Shown here: piece after piece, positions 9,230 through 20,172 of the stretch
How positions within the stretch are numbered: the first letter of the stretch is position 1
Layout: the number at the start of each line of letters is the position of its first letter
Source of the DNA: Aphidius gifuensis
Lineage: Eukaryota; Arthropoda; Insecta; Hymenoptera; Braconidae
Assembly: GCF_014905175.1 (NCBI RefSeq)
Contig: NC_057788.1
Span: 20,678,154 to 20,742,153 of the forward strand
Length of the DNA: 64,000 bases
Direction: 5' to 3'
The notes under the pieces: generated by a model
What the model was told of the DNA's origin: nothing
Seen by the model: the letters and a program-made list of their open reading frames with translations, nothing else
The model's database searches: none
Program-made: the position numbers and the translations under genes

Positions 9230-10825
9230 ATGAAACAAATTAAGAAACATCATTTTAAACAAATTGATCAACAATTGTTTACGGACTCATTTAATATTTG
9301 TTGGGTACTTTTAAAAAGTAGAGAATATTATCTCTGTGAACATGAGACCAATATATATTCAAGGTTGTCATTACATTATGGTCAAGATATGTATGATGCC
9401 ATGACGGTCATCATGAACAAGATTATAGAATCCAATCGAAAATCAAAAGTTGAATCAATAAAAAGTGGAACAGCAGAAGCCACTCGCAACTTAGGTTATG
9501 ATGGTGATTATAATAAATTAAAACAACAAAAACAACAAGTTAACAAGGTTCACAGTGAAGACAAGATGATATCAAAAAAAAAGAAATATACCAGTTGATG
9601 AAATTCATTCTAAGAAGATGTTCAAAGCAGGTACATTTTAAATGTCTATAAGATTTTTATTCAATTGTAATGGGATTCAATTTATTTTCTTTTTTAGATA
9701 ACAAAACAAATAACTGTGATGATTCAAATCAAGCTGAAACCATACAAATTACTTTTTCAAATGATAACTCAATCGACAAATCAAATATGGTTGATTTCAT
9801 TGAAAAGGAAGAAAAATTAGTATAACTATTAAAGATGAAATGTTGTCAGTTACAGATGATTTGATTGATGTTGATCAAACACACAACTCGGACAATCAGT
9901 CAATTGGACTGAAAATAAAGTCAAATGAAATTTTCAATTTTGTTGAAGATAATAATCAAAGTTGCTCGAATGAAGTCATTAAAAATGTTGACCATAAAAA
10001 AAAGGCAAGAATTTGTACTGGATCACTTGCCCCTAAAAAATATAATTTTTGTACAGGAGAAGATGATAAACTAAGTATTACCACATACGAAAATTACCTT
10101 GATGATGATGATATTGATGTTGATGTCGATGATGATGATAATGATGACAATGGCGATGTGATGATAATGATGTTGGGAATTACCTGAATCAAAATAAAAA
10201 TCTTGAAGATGAAATTAATATAACTAGTGACATTTCTTTTGAAGAAAAAATACGAGTAGTTAAATTGGCACGCGAAAATCCAACTTGGTCATTGAATATG
10301 TTAAGAGAACACAGTGAATGTAAAAATATTAAAGGCCGCTATCAATTTATAGCGTGGAACAAACAGATTGAACGAGGAGGAACATTTCGTCAGAAAATGA
10401 ACTTAGTTAACAACTGGGTCATAAATAAGTGCATTGAGAATCAAAAAAAAGGAGAAATAATTACAAACGAAAAAATTAAAACATGGGGACTTGAAGCAAA
10501 AAAAATATTGGAACCGATACGATTTTCAGCACATGATACCTGGTTAAAAATTTTTTAAAAAAACAACGAAATTACTGGTAAATCATATAATCTAAAAATT
10601 AATTGTAACATGCAAAAAAAAGAATCACTTACTTCCACGAGAATTTTCGTACCTAATGAAATAAAAGTTAAAGTTGTTAATCTTGCAAATAAAAATCCAC
10701 ATTGGAGTTTGGACATGTTAAAAGAACAAATTGGTTTCAAGATTGAAAACATCACTCAACTCCGTTATTGGAAACAAGCTGTTAAAGATTTTAATAAGAA
10801 AAAGGCCACTAGTTTTTCCACTTAA
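9230..10825 (+). pseudogene. U5: family pseudogene with several frameshifts
   Basis: Exon 1 starts MKQIKKHHFKQIDQQ (the 'IDQQ' subtype seen in U11, U17, U24) and is open to an A-run expansion near 9580 that shifts the frame before the donor at 9630/9631. The intron is 9631-9697. Exon 2 begins at 9698 and hits a TAA after EEKLV near 9825, where about 12 bases are missing. A second shift follows the Asp tract (near 10150), and a third (TTTTTTAAAA) interrupts the CENP-B-type HTH after TWLKIF at 10558. The second HTH-like repeat is readable to a stop at 10825. Exon 1 (GTAEATRNLGYD) and exon 2 (SYNLKINCNMQKKES) both resemble U15. Confidence 0.8.
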
Positions 10826-11545
10826 TCAACTCTTCCTAGAAAATCTAATTTTACTGCAGTAAAATATAATGATTAAGATAAAAATACAAGTTCAAGTAGA
10901 AACAGATGCAAACGAGGGCAAATTAAAAGATTAATTAATTTTCTAACATTGTCTGCTTTGTATTTAATCACTAATTATTTTTACCCGTTGACAATGATCG
11001 TTGATCAATCATTGGACTATATCAAATCAAAAGTAACAAATTCTAGTTACTCAATTTTTGAGATACTTTTATACATAAATGTTTGAGTAATTAGTAATTA
11101 CTAATTAGTAATTACTAATTATTATTATTATATATTCTATTCACATTTTATGATCAATAACCTCAGCAACAGTAAATCTAGAAAACAAAATTATTATTCG
11201 TTTTTTATGAAAAAAATGTAAATACATTAACTGTATCAAAATATGTTAATTATTTTTTTATTGTATACAGTTATGAGATGTGGCATTAATATATATTAAG
11301 AAACAGTTTTTTGCAGAAATGTAATTTTGCTTCATGTAAAAATAAAAATATAATCCAAAAAAAAATTTTAACTTTTTTAATAATTAAATAATAAATATAC
11401 ATATATAGTTGTTGTGGTCAAATGAAAATACGTCATTATATCTGCCATTATCTGGGTTTACATGAAAACTATCGTGGTACTCTCCAGTACTCTCTGGCTG
11501 ATTTCTCCTTATTACTTTCATGTGTGTTCATACTTCATGTGTTAG
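10826..11545. other. Type A spacer between U5 and U6
   Basis: 3' flank, a run of TTAGTAATTAC repeats near 11090-11130, then a shortened upstream block (GATCAATAACCTCAGCAACAG at 11150; TATACAGTTATGAGATGTGGCAT at 11265). The promoter part has CTCTCTGGCTGATTTCTCC. No gene. Confidence 0.5.
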
Positions 11546-11553
11546 TATAAAAC
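11546..11553 (+). promoter_or_regulatory. TATA-like box of U6
   Basis: TATAAAAC, 125 bp before the ATG of the first U6 exon 1. Confidence 0.4.
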
Positions 11554-11670
11554 AACAACAAAAACATTGCAAACATTGCATATAGACGACAATCAAAAAC
11601 GATCAAAATCTATAGACGACAATCAAAAACTACATAACTTCAACAAGTTTGAAATATATTTATTAATAAA

Positions 11671-13830
11671 ATGAAACAATTTGATAAACATCAGCTTGAA
11701 AAAACTGATCAACAATTGTTTACTGACTCATTTAATTTTTGTTGGGAACTTTTAAAAAGCAACGAATATTATCTCTGTGAACGTAAGACCAATCTATTTT
11801 CAAGGTTGTCAATAAATTATGGTCAAGACATGTATGACGCCATGAAGATAATTATGAACAAAATTATAAAATCCAATGAACACAAAGTTCTAGTTGAAAA
11901 ATCAAAAGTTGGATCAATAAAAATTGTCACAACAAAAGCCACTTGTGATTCAGGTTATGATGATAATTATGATCAATTGGATCAACAACAACAACAACAA
12001 CAACAGCAAGTTGACAAAGTAAACATTGACATCAACAACAGTCAAGACAACATGATATCTAAAAAAAGAAAAATATCAGTTGATGAAATTTATTCCAAGA
12101 TGTTTGCAGCAGGTATATTTTAAATGTCTTGGAAATTTTTTTTTGATTGTATCTAGATTCAATTTATTTTATTTTTCAGATAACAAAAAAAATAACAATA
12201 GAAAAATTGTGAACATTACAAATACAACAATCAAAAAATAAATAATTTAAAAAATATATTCATTAATAAGATGGCACAATTTGATAAACATCAGCTTGAG
12301 ATAACTGATCAACAAATGTTTACTGACTCATTTAATGTTTGTTGGGAACTTTTAAAAAATAAGGAATATTATCTCTGTGAACGTGAGACCGATATATTTT
12401 CAAGGTTGTCATTAAATTATGGTCAAGACATGTATAACGCCATGAAGATAATTCTGAACAAAATTATAAAATCCAATGAACACAAAGCTGTCATTGAAAA
12501 ATCAAAAGTTGCATCGATACAAAATGTAACAACAGAAGCCACTTGTGATTCAGGTTATGATGATAATTATGATCAATTAAATCAAAAACAACAACAACAA
12601 CAAGTTGACAAAGTGAACATTGACATCGACAACAGTCACGACAACATGATATCTAAAAAAAGAAAAATATTAGTTGATGAAATTCATTCCAAGAAGATGT
12701 TCAAAGCAGGTATTTTTTAAATGTTTTTAAGATTTTTATTAAAGTGTAATCGAATCCAATTTTTGTATTTTTCAGATAACAAAAAAAATACTTGTAATGA
12801 TTCAAGTAATGCTGAAAATATACAAATTACTTCTTCTATGATTGATATTATTGAAAAAGAAGAAAAATTATTTATAGAAGAAAGTATAACTATTAAAGAT
12901 GAATTGTTGCCAATTACAGATGATTCAATTGATGTTGACAAAATGAATAACTCGAATGATCACTCAATTCGACTAGAAATAAAGTCAAATGAAATTTCCA
13001 ATTCTTTTCAAGTTATTAATCAAATTTGCTCGGATGAAGTCATTGAAAATGTTGAACATCAAATGAACACAAGAATTCGTACTAGATCGCTTGCTTTTAA
13101 AAAATGTAGTTTTTGTACAGAAGATGATGATGGACTGAGCTTTACTCAAGATGATGATGATATTGATGATGATAATGATGATGATGTTGTTGGGAATAGC
13201 CTCAATCAAAATGAAAAGCTTAAAAATAAAATTAAAGTAAGTGATCAAACTTTGTTTAAAGAAAGAGCACGTGTAGTCAAATTAGCATTAAAAAATCCAA
13301 CTTGGTCATGAAGTATGTTGAGAGAACACAGTGGATGTATGAATATTAGAAACAGCTATCAAGTGAAAATTTGGAAAAAACAGATTGAACGAGGAGGAAC
13401 TCTTTGTCAGAAAATGAATTTTGTAAATAACTGGGTTGTAAATAAGTGCATTGAGAACCGAAAAAAAAAAGAAATAATTACAAATGCAAAAATTAGAACA
13501 TGGGGGCTTGAAGCAAAGAAACTATTTAAACCTAAAAATTTTACAGCAGGTGACGGCTGGTTACAAATTTTGAAGAAGAACCACGATATTACTGGTGAAT
13601 CAAATGATCTAACAATCAATTGCAACTTACGGAAAAAAAAATCACTTTCTTTATCGTACACTTACGTTCCTTATGAAATAAAAGCTAAAGTAGTTTATCT
13701 TGCAAATGAAAATCCCCATTGGAGTTTGGACATGTTAAGGAAACAAAGCGGTTTTAACATTAAAAATTTTAGTCAACTCTGTCATTGGAAACAAGCTGTT
13801 AGAGATTTTAATAAAAAAAAAGGCCACTAG
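11671..13830 (+). pseudogene. U6: family gene with two tandem first exons and one nonsense codon
   Basis: Exon 1a 11671-12112 (MKQFDKHQLEKTDQQ) and exon 1b 12271-12709 (MAQFDKHQLEITDQQ) are both open and both end in phase 1. Only one exon 2 (12776-13830) follows. Exon 1a keeps its own intron and the first 16 bases of an exon 2, which then joins the 5' flank of exon 1b. Unequal crossing-over between the look-alike AACAAAAAAAATAAC and AACAATAAAAAC sequences would give this. Exon 1a spliced to its own acceptor would stop at a TAA about 60 bases later. Skipping exon 1b would join 1a in frame to exon 2. Exon 2 has one TGA (13309-13311) where others have Leu in NPTWSL; the frame reopens at once and holds all HTH domains. 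The tail is shortened by a frame change (KKKGH). Confidence 0.8.
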
Positions 13831-14664
13831 TTATTCTACTGAATTCCAGAAAAAACAAAATACAGTCTAATTCAATTCTATTTTTTAAAATAATTTGCCT
13901 AGTATAGGCTTTCGCTCTCAAAAATTGGGCAAACATCTTGGCTTTGGTAATCGAAATAGAACTCAACTTGACTCGTACTAAAATTAATGATTTAGTCGAA
14001 ACTCATTAATATTCTTCTTTCTTAATCTGGCAAGAATTTTAAGCTTCTGAAAATTTCGAAAATAACTCAGTATTATTTTTTTATACGAATTTCATACAAA
14101 TTAATATTTTCTTTTAACATAATACTGCTTGAAAACATTGATAACATATTTAACTGGCTTAATCAATTGTTATTTTAAAAAAGAATACAATTTAAAAATA
14201 ATATTAGTAAAATGAAAATAGAAAAATAGTTTTTTCTCATTTCTATAAATAAAATAAAACGACAAAAGCGTCGTTGGTTATAATAGCTGAGATATAAAAA
14301 ATATATAAATGCGTTATCTTTCGTTCAATAAAATGGAATTGAACCGAGTAAATAAAAATATTTTCAAAAAGTTATTACAAAGTAATTTAAAATAAATTGG
14401 AAAAAAAATTATAAATTGGATATAGTCAACAACATTGTCTACATAATAATACATGTTATATCTTATTATATTTAATGACAAAGTACGCAAATTTTTATAT
14501 ATATATATAATGTCAAATATTAATTAGACTGTTATTACTATTATTTAAACAATATATATCAGTATATAATATCAGTGTATAATTATTAAATTAATTAGTC
14601 AATTTGGTTAATTAATAATATTAATTCATTCAATTTTGTGACGTTTTTTTTTGTTATTAATAAT
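13831..14664. other. Type B spacer after U6, first part
   Basis: The 3' end of U6 is cut at CTACTGAATTCCAG, where a remnant of the hAT MITE terminal arm begins. Then comes a distinctive spacer (ACTCAACTTGACTCGTACTAAAATTAA; GACAAAAGCGTCGTTGGTTATAATAGC; TGGATATAGTCAACAACATTGTC) that recurs after U10 (from 23700) and U16 (from 36140). No gene. Confidence 0.6.
13846..13946. repeat. Solo terminal arm of the 699-bp hAT MITE
   Basis: From CCAGAAAAAACAAAATAC to CTTGGCTTTG this matches the right inverted-repeat arm of the complete MITE at 17326-18024. The same arm sits at the same place in the 3' end of U10 (23706-23738, partial) and U16 (36144-36243), so one insertion or truncation was copied with the units. 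Confidence 0.75.
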
Positions 14665-14918
14665 AAAAAAAAAAAAAAAAAACAATTCCCTTGAGACCTG
14701 ACATTGCATGTACAAAGTTTACTTTAGTTTATTGTCAAAAAAAATATTTAAAAAACAATAAAACCTATTTACAAAGAAAAACTTATTATTAAAATATTAA
14801 CAGTTTTTCTTTGTAAATAGGTTCTATTGTTTTTTAAATATTTTTTTTGACAATAAACTAAAGTAAACTTTGTACATGCAATGTCAGGTCTCAAGGGAAT
14901 TGTTTTTTTTTTTTTTTT
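14665..14918. repeat. Near-perfect hairpin, about 117-bp arms, 20-bp loop
   Basis: Arms 14665-14782 and 14803-14918 are inverse complements with one visible mismatch (AACAATAAAACC against AACAATAGAACC); the loop is TTATTATTAAAATATTAACA. Only the right arm exists in the equivalent places after U10 (24900-25010), U16 (37205-37325) and U23 (54900-55025). The left arm is therefore a local inverted duplication, not an old transposon end. Confidence 0.85.
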
Positions 14919-15907
14919 CAGTATTTAGAACACTTATTTTAATTAGTCTTTCAGGACATATTTTTATGTCCTATATTATCTGAATTTAAGATTAAGAGTC
15001 AATCAGACATTACTTTTTTTTTCTTTCTCAAAAATACTGTACATGGATTTATTTTTTAATAAATTTGTTTTTTTAATGCAGTTTATGTAATCGTGTGTTA
15101 AAATCCATTTGACTGTTTTATTAATTTCTTTTTATATATTTTCTAAAATCAACAAAAAATAATTTAGAAAATATTTTTAATTGATTGCTTTGTAAACGTC
15201 ATTAGAACATGAATAATTTTTTTTTTATCTAACTATAATAAATATACTTATATCAATTATTTTTTTAAACAAAAATCATAGGTGGTAGGAGTCTGTCGTT
15301 GCTATAATATCTATGTATTATAATTACGAATATAATTTTAATAGTCTAGACTGGATTTATAATATTTTCATAACATTATATTCAACTTTTATAATTTACC
15401 TGATAAATCAAGACCAGTTAAAAATTGAATATTTAAAAACTTTTATTTGTTTTCAATGTATTTGATTCTAAACTATTATCATGCAATTTTTTCCTAAATT
15501 TATATTCTTTATTCTTGTCATATTAATGACACATTCATTGTTAAATCAAGTGTTATAAGTTATAAGTGTTATAACTTATAACCAGGGCCAAAGAGTTCAG
15601 TCAAATTTGGATGCCGTATCAATTCGCGGTTAGAATTTTAATTAAAAAAATCGAAAAAATGTATCGTTATATCGAGGTTATTAAGTTAGAGTCTACAACA
15701 GGGATACTCGATATATTGATTTCGTGTCGACTTTGTTTTTTGTTTCAACTGAGCCTCACTGAAATAAATTATTTATTTATTTTAAACTTTTATTTTATTT
15801 TTTACAATAAAATTATGCATTTAATTTAATTTAAAGTACTGAATAAAGTTTTGAAATATAACACTCTTTTAACACTCAAGTGTTAATTTTATATTTTTGA
15901 TATTTTT
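14919..15907. other. Type B spacer after U6, second part
   Basis: Continues the spacer shared with U10-U11 (AGGACATATTTTTATGTC; GTAGGAGTCTGTCGTT; TCTAGACTGGATTTATAATATTT). From about 15550 comes sequence not seen elsewhere in the window, with the small palindrome GTTATAAGTGTTATAAC and a 72-codon ORF at 15611-15829 that I do not regard as a gene. Confidence 0.5.
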
Positions 15908-16326
15908 AATTCTAAATAAAGTTCTTTTTAGAAATATATTTAGAACTTTATTTTTATTTTTTACAGAACTTTTTTTGATATTTTTTTTTAAGAACTTTTT
16001 TTAGAACTTTTTTGAAGATTTATTTGAGAACTTTCTTTGAGAACTTTTTTGAGAATTTTTTTGAGAACTTTTATCAGAGCTTTTTTTTGAGAACTTTTTT
16101 GAGAATTTTTTTGAAAACTTTTTTTAGAACTTTTTAAAAAGTTCTAAAAAAAGTTCTAAGAAAAGTTCTCAAAAAAAATCTCAAAAAAGTTCTCAAAAAA
16201 AAGTTCTGATAAAAGTTCTCAAAAAAATTCTCAAAAAAGTTCTTTAAAAAAAATATCAAAAAAAAATCTGTAAAAAATAAAAATAAAGTTCTAAATATAT
16301 TTCCAAAAAGAACTTTATTTAGAATT
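15908..16326. repeat. Long palindrome made of AGAACTTTTTT units, abutting U7
   Basis: Terminal inverted repeat AATTCTAAATAAAGTTCTTT (15908-15927) and its complement ending at 16326. The arms are imperfect tandem GAGAACTTTTTT units (left) and AAAAAAGTTCTC (right), with the centre exactly at 16135/16136. No target-site duplication was found. The right edge runs directly into the GAT codons of U7, so the element or its formation removed the 5' half of that gene. Confidence 0.8.
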
Positions 16327-16962
16327 GATGATGATGATGATGATGATGAAAATTTTGAAGAAAGAAGACGTGTAGTTGAATTGGCAACAGAAAATCCAAA
16401 TTGGTCATTAGATTTGATAAGAAAACGAAGTGGATGTGAAGATATTAGAGAACGCCGTCAAGTTGAAGTGTGGAAAAAACAGATTCAACAAGGAGGATCT
16501 CCTCGTGAAAAAATGAATTTCGTAAATAACTGGGTTATAAATAAGTGCATTGAGAACAAAAAAAAAGGAGAAAAAATTACAAATAAAAATATTAGAACAT
16601 GGGGACTTGAAGCAAAAAAAATATTTAAACCGTTAACATTTTCAGCAGGTGATAGCTGGTTAACAGTGTTTAAAAAAAACCATGATATTACTGGTAAACC
16701 AAATAATTTAAAAATGAATTGTAACTTGCAAAAACAAAAACCATTTTTACACTCGAACGTTTACGTTTCCCATGAAATGAAAGTTAAGGTTGTTAATCTT
16801 TTAAATGATAATCCACATTGGAGTTTAAAAATGCTAAGAGAACAATCTGGTTGTAAAAATATTGTAACTATGAATCAACTATACTATTGGAAAAAAGTTG
16901 TTAGAAATTCCAATAAAAAAAGAGCTACTAGCCTTTCCACTGGATCAAATAACTGTTCCTAA
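16327..16962 (+). pseudogene. U7: 5'-truncated exon 2 fragment, open to its stop
   Basis: Begins in the poly-Asp tract (DDDDDDDENFEERRRVVELATE) directly at the edge of the palindrome and stays open to TAA at 16960-16962. All three HTH-like regions are present (NPNWSLDLIRKRSGCEDI; GLEAKKIFKPLTFSAGDSWLTVFKK; NPHWSLKMLREQSGC). Exon 1, the intron, the linker and the promoter are gone, and there is no ATG before the middle of the first domain (16513). Its tail resembles U17 (VYVSHEMKVKVVNLLNDNPHW). Most likely dead. Confidence 0.75.
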
Positions 16963-17325
16963 AAAATGTAATTCTACTTCAGTACGATATAAATATGATG
17001 ATGGAGATAAAAATACAAGTGCAAGTAGAGACAGAGGCATACTAGGAAAAATTTAGAGCTGATGATGTTAACATTGCTCACTGTTCATTTTTACTGGCTT
17101 GATCAATCATTATCAAGTTGCGTTTTTTTTGTTCATCATCGTTGATCAATCATTGGATTTCATTACAACAGAAGTAACAACAACAGTTACCTAATTTACA
17201 AAATACTTCATATAATTATAAAAACAATCGTCTTGAATATTCAATTTCCATATGCATTAATTATTATATTCTTATCTTATATATCTTATATATATAAAAT
17301 ACTTATAATACTTATTAATCATAAT
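16963..17325. other. 3' flank of U7
   Basis: Ordinary unit 3' flank (ACAAGTGCAAGTAGAGACAG; TTGATCAATCATTGGATTTCAT; CAATCGTCTTGAATATT). Interrupted by the MITE at 17326; the flank resumes at 18033. Confidence 0.55.
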
Positions 17326-18024
17326 CAAAGCCAGGAAGTTTGCCCGATTTTTGAGAGCGAGTTAATAACGATGGTAACCTAGGGAAAACATTTTAAAAAA
17401 TAGAATTGAATTAGATTGTATTTTGTTTTTTCTGGAGTTAACATGGCATTGTGTGACGGCTGATCATTGTGTGTGTGATGAGTTTTTAAAAAGATATATT
17501 TTTTTTTTATTGAAATATTAAATAATTTTGATTTGGAATTTATGCTCTAAGCATTACTTAAATTAATTCTAAAATAAGTGCTAAAATAATTGCTTAAATT
17601 AATTCTAAAAAAAGTGCTAAAATAATTGCTTAAATTAATTCTAAAAAAAGTGCTAGAATAATTGCTTAAATTAATACTAAAATTGTATTTTTTTGTAAGT
17701 ATTATTTTCAGAATTAATTTAAGCAATTATTTTAGCACTTTTTAAATTAATTTCTAACAGTATTCTAGCACTTTTAGGAATTAATTTACTTTAACATATT
17801 TTAACACTTATTTTAGAATTAATTTAAGTAATGCTTGAGCATAAATTCCAAATCAAGAATTTCAATATTTTAAAAAAAAATATGTTTTAATCACTGTGTC
17901 GGCATCACAGTACTCCAGAAAAAACAAAATACAATCCAATTCAATTCTATTCTTTAAAATGTTTTCCCTAGGTTACCATCGTTATTAACTCGCTCTCAAA
18001 AATCGGGCAAACTTCCTGGCTTTG
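17326..18024. mobile_element. hAT-type MITE, 699 bp, with 8-bp target-site duplication
   Basis: Ends CAAAGCCAGGAAG and CTTCCTGGCTTTG are part of inverted arms of more than 100 bp (through GTTTGCCCGATTTTTGAGAG, GGTAACCTAGGGAAAAC and TTTTGTTTTTTCTGGAG). Flanked by exact ATCATAAT copies (17318-17325 and 18025-18032). The centre (about 17500-17850) contains further inverted AAATTAATTCTAAAA/AAGTGCTA repeats. No coding capacity. It is the full-length source of the solo arms found in type B spacers. Confidence 0.9.
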
Positions 18025-18606
18025 ATCATAATTCATAAATTATTAATAATGGATATCGATAACACATTCAATTAAAATAAGATATATAGTTTTTGAAAAT
18101 AATATCAATTAATATAATTGAGAACTTGGATATTATTTTTAATTAGAGTATTGTGGTGTAAGACATTTCCATTTTTTTAATTGTCATCATCATCATCGTC
18201 TTCGACGTCGTGTCCTAGTATTTAGAATGTTTCGATCAATAATTTCAGCCGCAGTTAATCTAAACAAAAATAGTATTAGATTTGAGATATGATAAATAAT
18301 TTTAAAAAAAAATTAAATAGTTGAACTTTATCAGAATGTTAATTAATTTTTTTATTACATTTATGTGATGTGGTATAAATATTGAAAAGTAATTGTTTGC
18401 AAGAATATAAAGAACTTATTTTATGTGTGAAAATAAAAATATGAACGAAATAATTTAATTTTTTGATAATTTAATATACAATTGTTGTGGTCAAATGAAA
18501 ATGCCTAATTATATATGTGTTCATGGTTTACATGAAAACTGTCGCGGCACTCTGGCTGGTTTCTCCTTATTGGTTCCATGTGTTGCATTATTAAAAATCT
18601 TTCAAG
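18025..18606. other. Rest of U7 flank and U8 5' flank
   Basis: TSD copy, remainder of the 3' flank, then the conserved upstream block: ATC/GTC run near 18185, CGATCAATAATTTCAGCCGCAG, TTATTACATTTATGTGATGTGGTATAAATATTG (18350-18385), and the promoter part CACTCTGGCTGGTTTCTCC. Confidence 0.5.
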
Positions 18607-18614
18607 TATAAAAC
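18607..18614 (+). promoter_or_regulatory. TATA-like box of U8
   Basis: TATAAAAC within TTTCAAGTATAAAACAACAA, 100 bp before the ATG at 18707. Confidence 0.45.
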
Positions 18615-18706
18615 AACAATAAAAACATTGTAAACATTGCAAATACAATAATCAAAAACTACATAGATTAAAAAAAACAAATTTGAAAAATATATTCATT
18701 AAAAAG

Positions 18707-20172
18707 ATGGAACAATTTGATAAACATCAACTCGAGACAACTGATCAAGAATTGTTTACTGATTCATTCAATTTTTGTTGGGATCTTTTGAAAAGAAAAG
18801 AATATTATCTCGGTGAACGTGAGACCAATACATTTTCAAGGTTGTCATTAAATTATGGTCATGACATGTATGATGCCATGATGATAATTATGAACAAAAT
18901 TATAAATTCCAATAAAGACAACATTTCAGTTGAAAAATCAAAAATTGAATCGTTAAAAATTGTAACAACAGAAGTCACTCGTAATTCAGGTTATGATGAT
19001 AATTATGATCAATCAAGGCAACAACAACAAAAACAAGTTGACAAAGTGAACAATGACATCAACAACAGTCAAGAAAAGATGACATCAAAAAAAAGAGAAA
19101 TGTCAGTTGGTAAAATTCATTCAAAGAAAATGTTCACAGCAGGTATATTCTAAATGTGTTGAAGGTTTTAATCGAATTATCTAATTTATTTTATTTTACA
19201 GATACCAAAAAAAATAACTGTGATGATTCAAGTAATGCTAAAAATATATCAATCGCTTCTTCAAAGGAAGAAGAAAGTGTAACCATTAAAGATGAAACCT
19301 TGTTCATTACAGATGATTCAATTGATATTGATACAATAAATAACTCGAATGATCATTCAATTAGACTAGAAATAAAGTCAAATGAAATTTTCAATTTATT
19401 TAATGCTAATAATCAAAGTTGCTCAAATGAAAGCATTGAAAATGTTGATCATCAAAAAAACACAAGAATTAGTACTGGATCACTTGCTCGTAAAAAATAT
19501 AGTTTTCATACAGATGAAGATGATAAACTATGCTCGACCGCAGACGAAAATGACCTCGATGATGATGATGATGATAATAGCCTAAATCAAAATAAAAATC
19601 TTGAAGATGAAATTAAAATAATTGATGGTATTTCTTTTGAAGAAAAAAAACGCGTTGTTGAATTAGCAATCGAACATCCAAATTGGCCAATACGTGTGTT
19701 GAAAAAGCAAAGCGGATATAAAAATATTCGTAACTACCGTCGAGTTGAAGAGTGGAAAAGACAGATTGAACTAGGAGGATCTCTTCGTGAAAAAATAAAT
19801 TTTGTAAATAACTGGGTTATAAATAAGTGCATTGAGGACCAAAAGAATAGAGAAATACTTACTAATGAAAAAATTGAAACATGGGGACTTGAAGCCAAAA
19901 AAATATTTAAACCGATAAAATTTTCAGCAAGTAAAAAGTGGTTAATGATGTTGAAAAAAAACCATGAAATTACTGGTAAACCAGACAATCTAAAAATTAA
20001 TTGTAACTTCCAAAGAAAAAAATCACTTACTTCCTCGAGAATTTTCGTTCCCCATAAAATAAAAGTTAAAGTTGTTAATCTTGCAAATGAAAATCCACAT
20101 TGGAGTTTGGATATGCTAAGAGAACAAAGTGGCTGTAATAATCTTGAAAACATTTGTCAACTCTACAATTAG
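18707..20172 (+). CDS. U8: near-complete family protein, 468 aa, cut in the last HTH repeat
   Basis: Exons 18707-19142 and 19202-20172; 59-bp intron with TTTTACAG acceptor, phase 1. The start at MEQFDKHQLETTDQE follows the family; an in-frame ATG at 18683 is optional. The linker is the short form (SSKEEESVTIKDET), lacking the KLHMIDFIEKEEKLF segment of most copies. The first HTH-like repeat is unusual (EHPNWPIRVLKKQSGYKNI, Pro for Ser), a change shared with U17. The CENP-B-type HTH is complete. The second repeat ends at a TAG (20170-20172) where others have Trp in QLYNWK, removing the last helix and tail. The promoter looks normal. May be expressed as a slightly short protein. Confidence 0.75.

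Noticed and set aside
12985..13248. Minus-strand ORFs across exon 2 of many units (for example 12985-13248, 19734-20153, 51805-52233)
   Set aside because: Antisense of real coding exons. They recur only because the sense strand is conserved, with no start context or splice signals.
15611..15829. 72-codon ORF in the type B spacer
   Set aside because: Hydrophobic, AT-driven composition, no splice or promoter context, not kept in the equivalent spacers.
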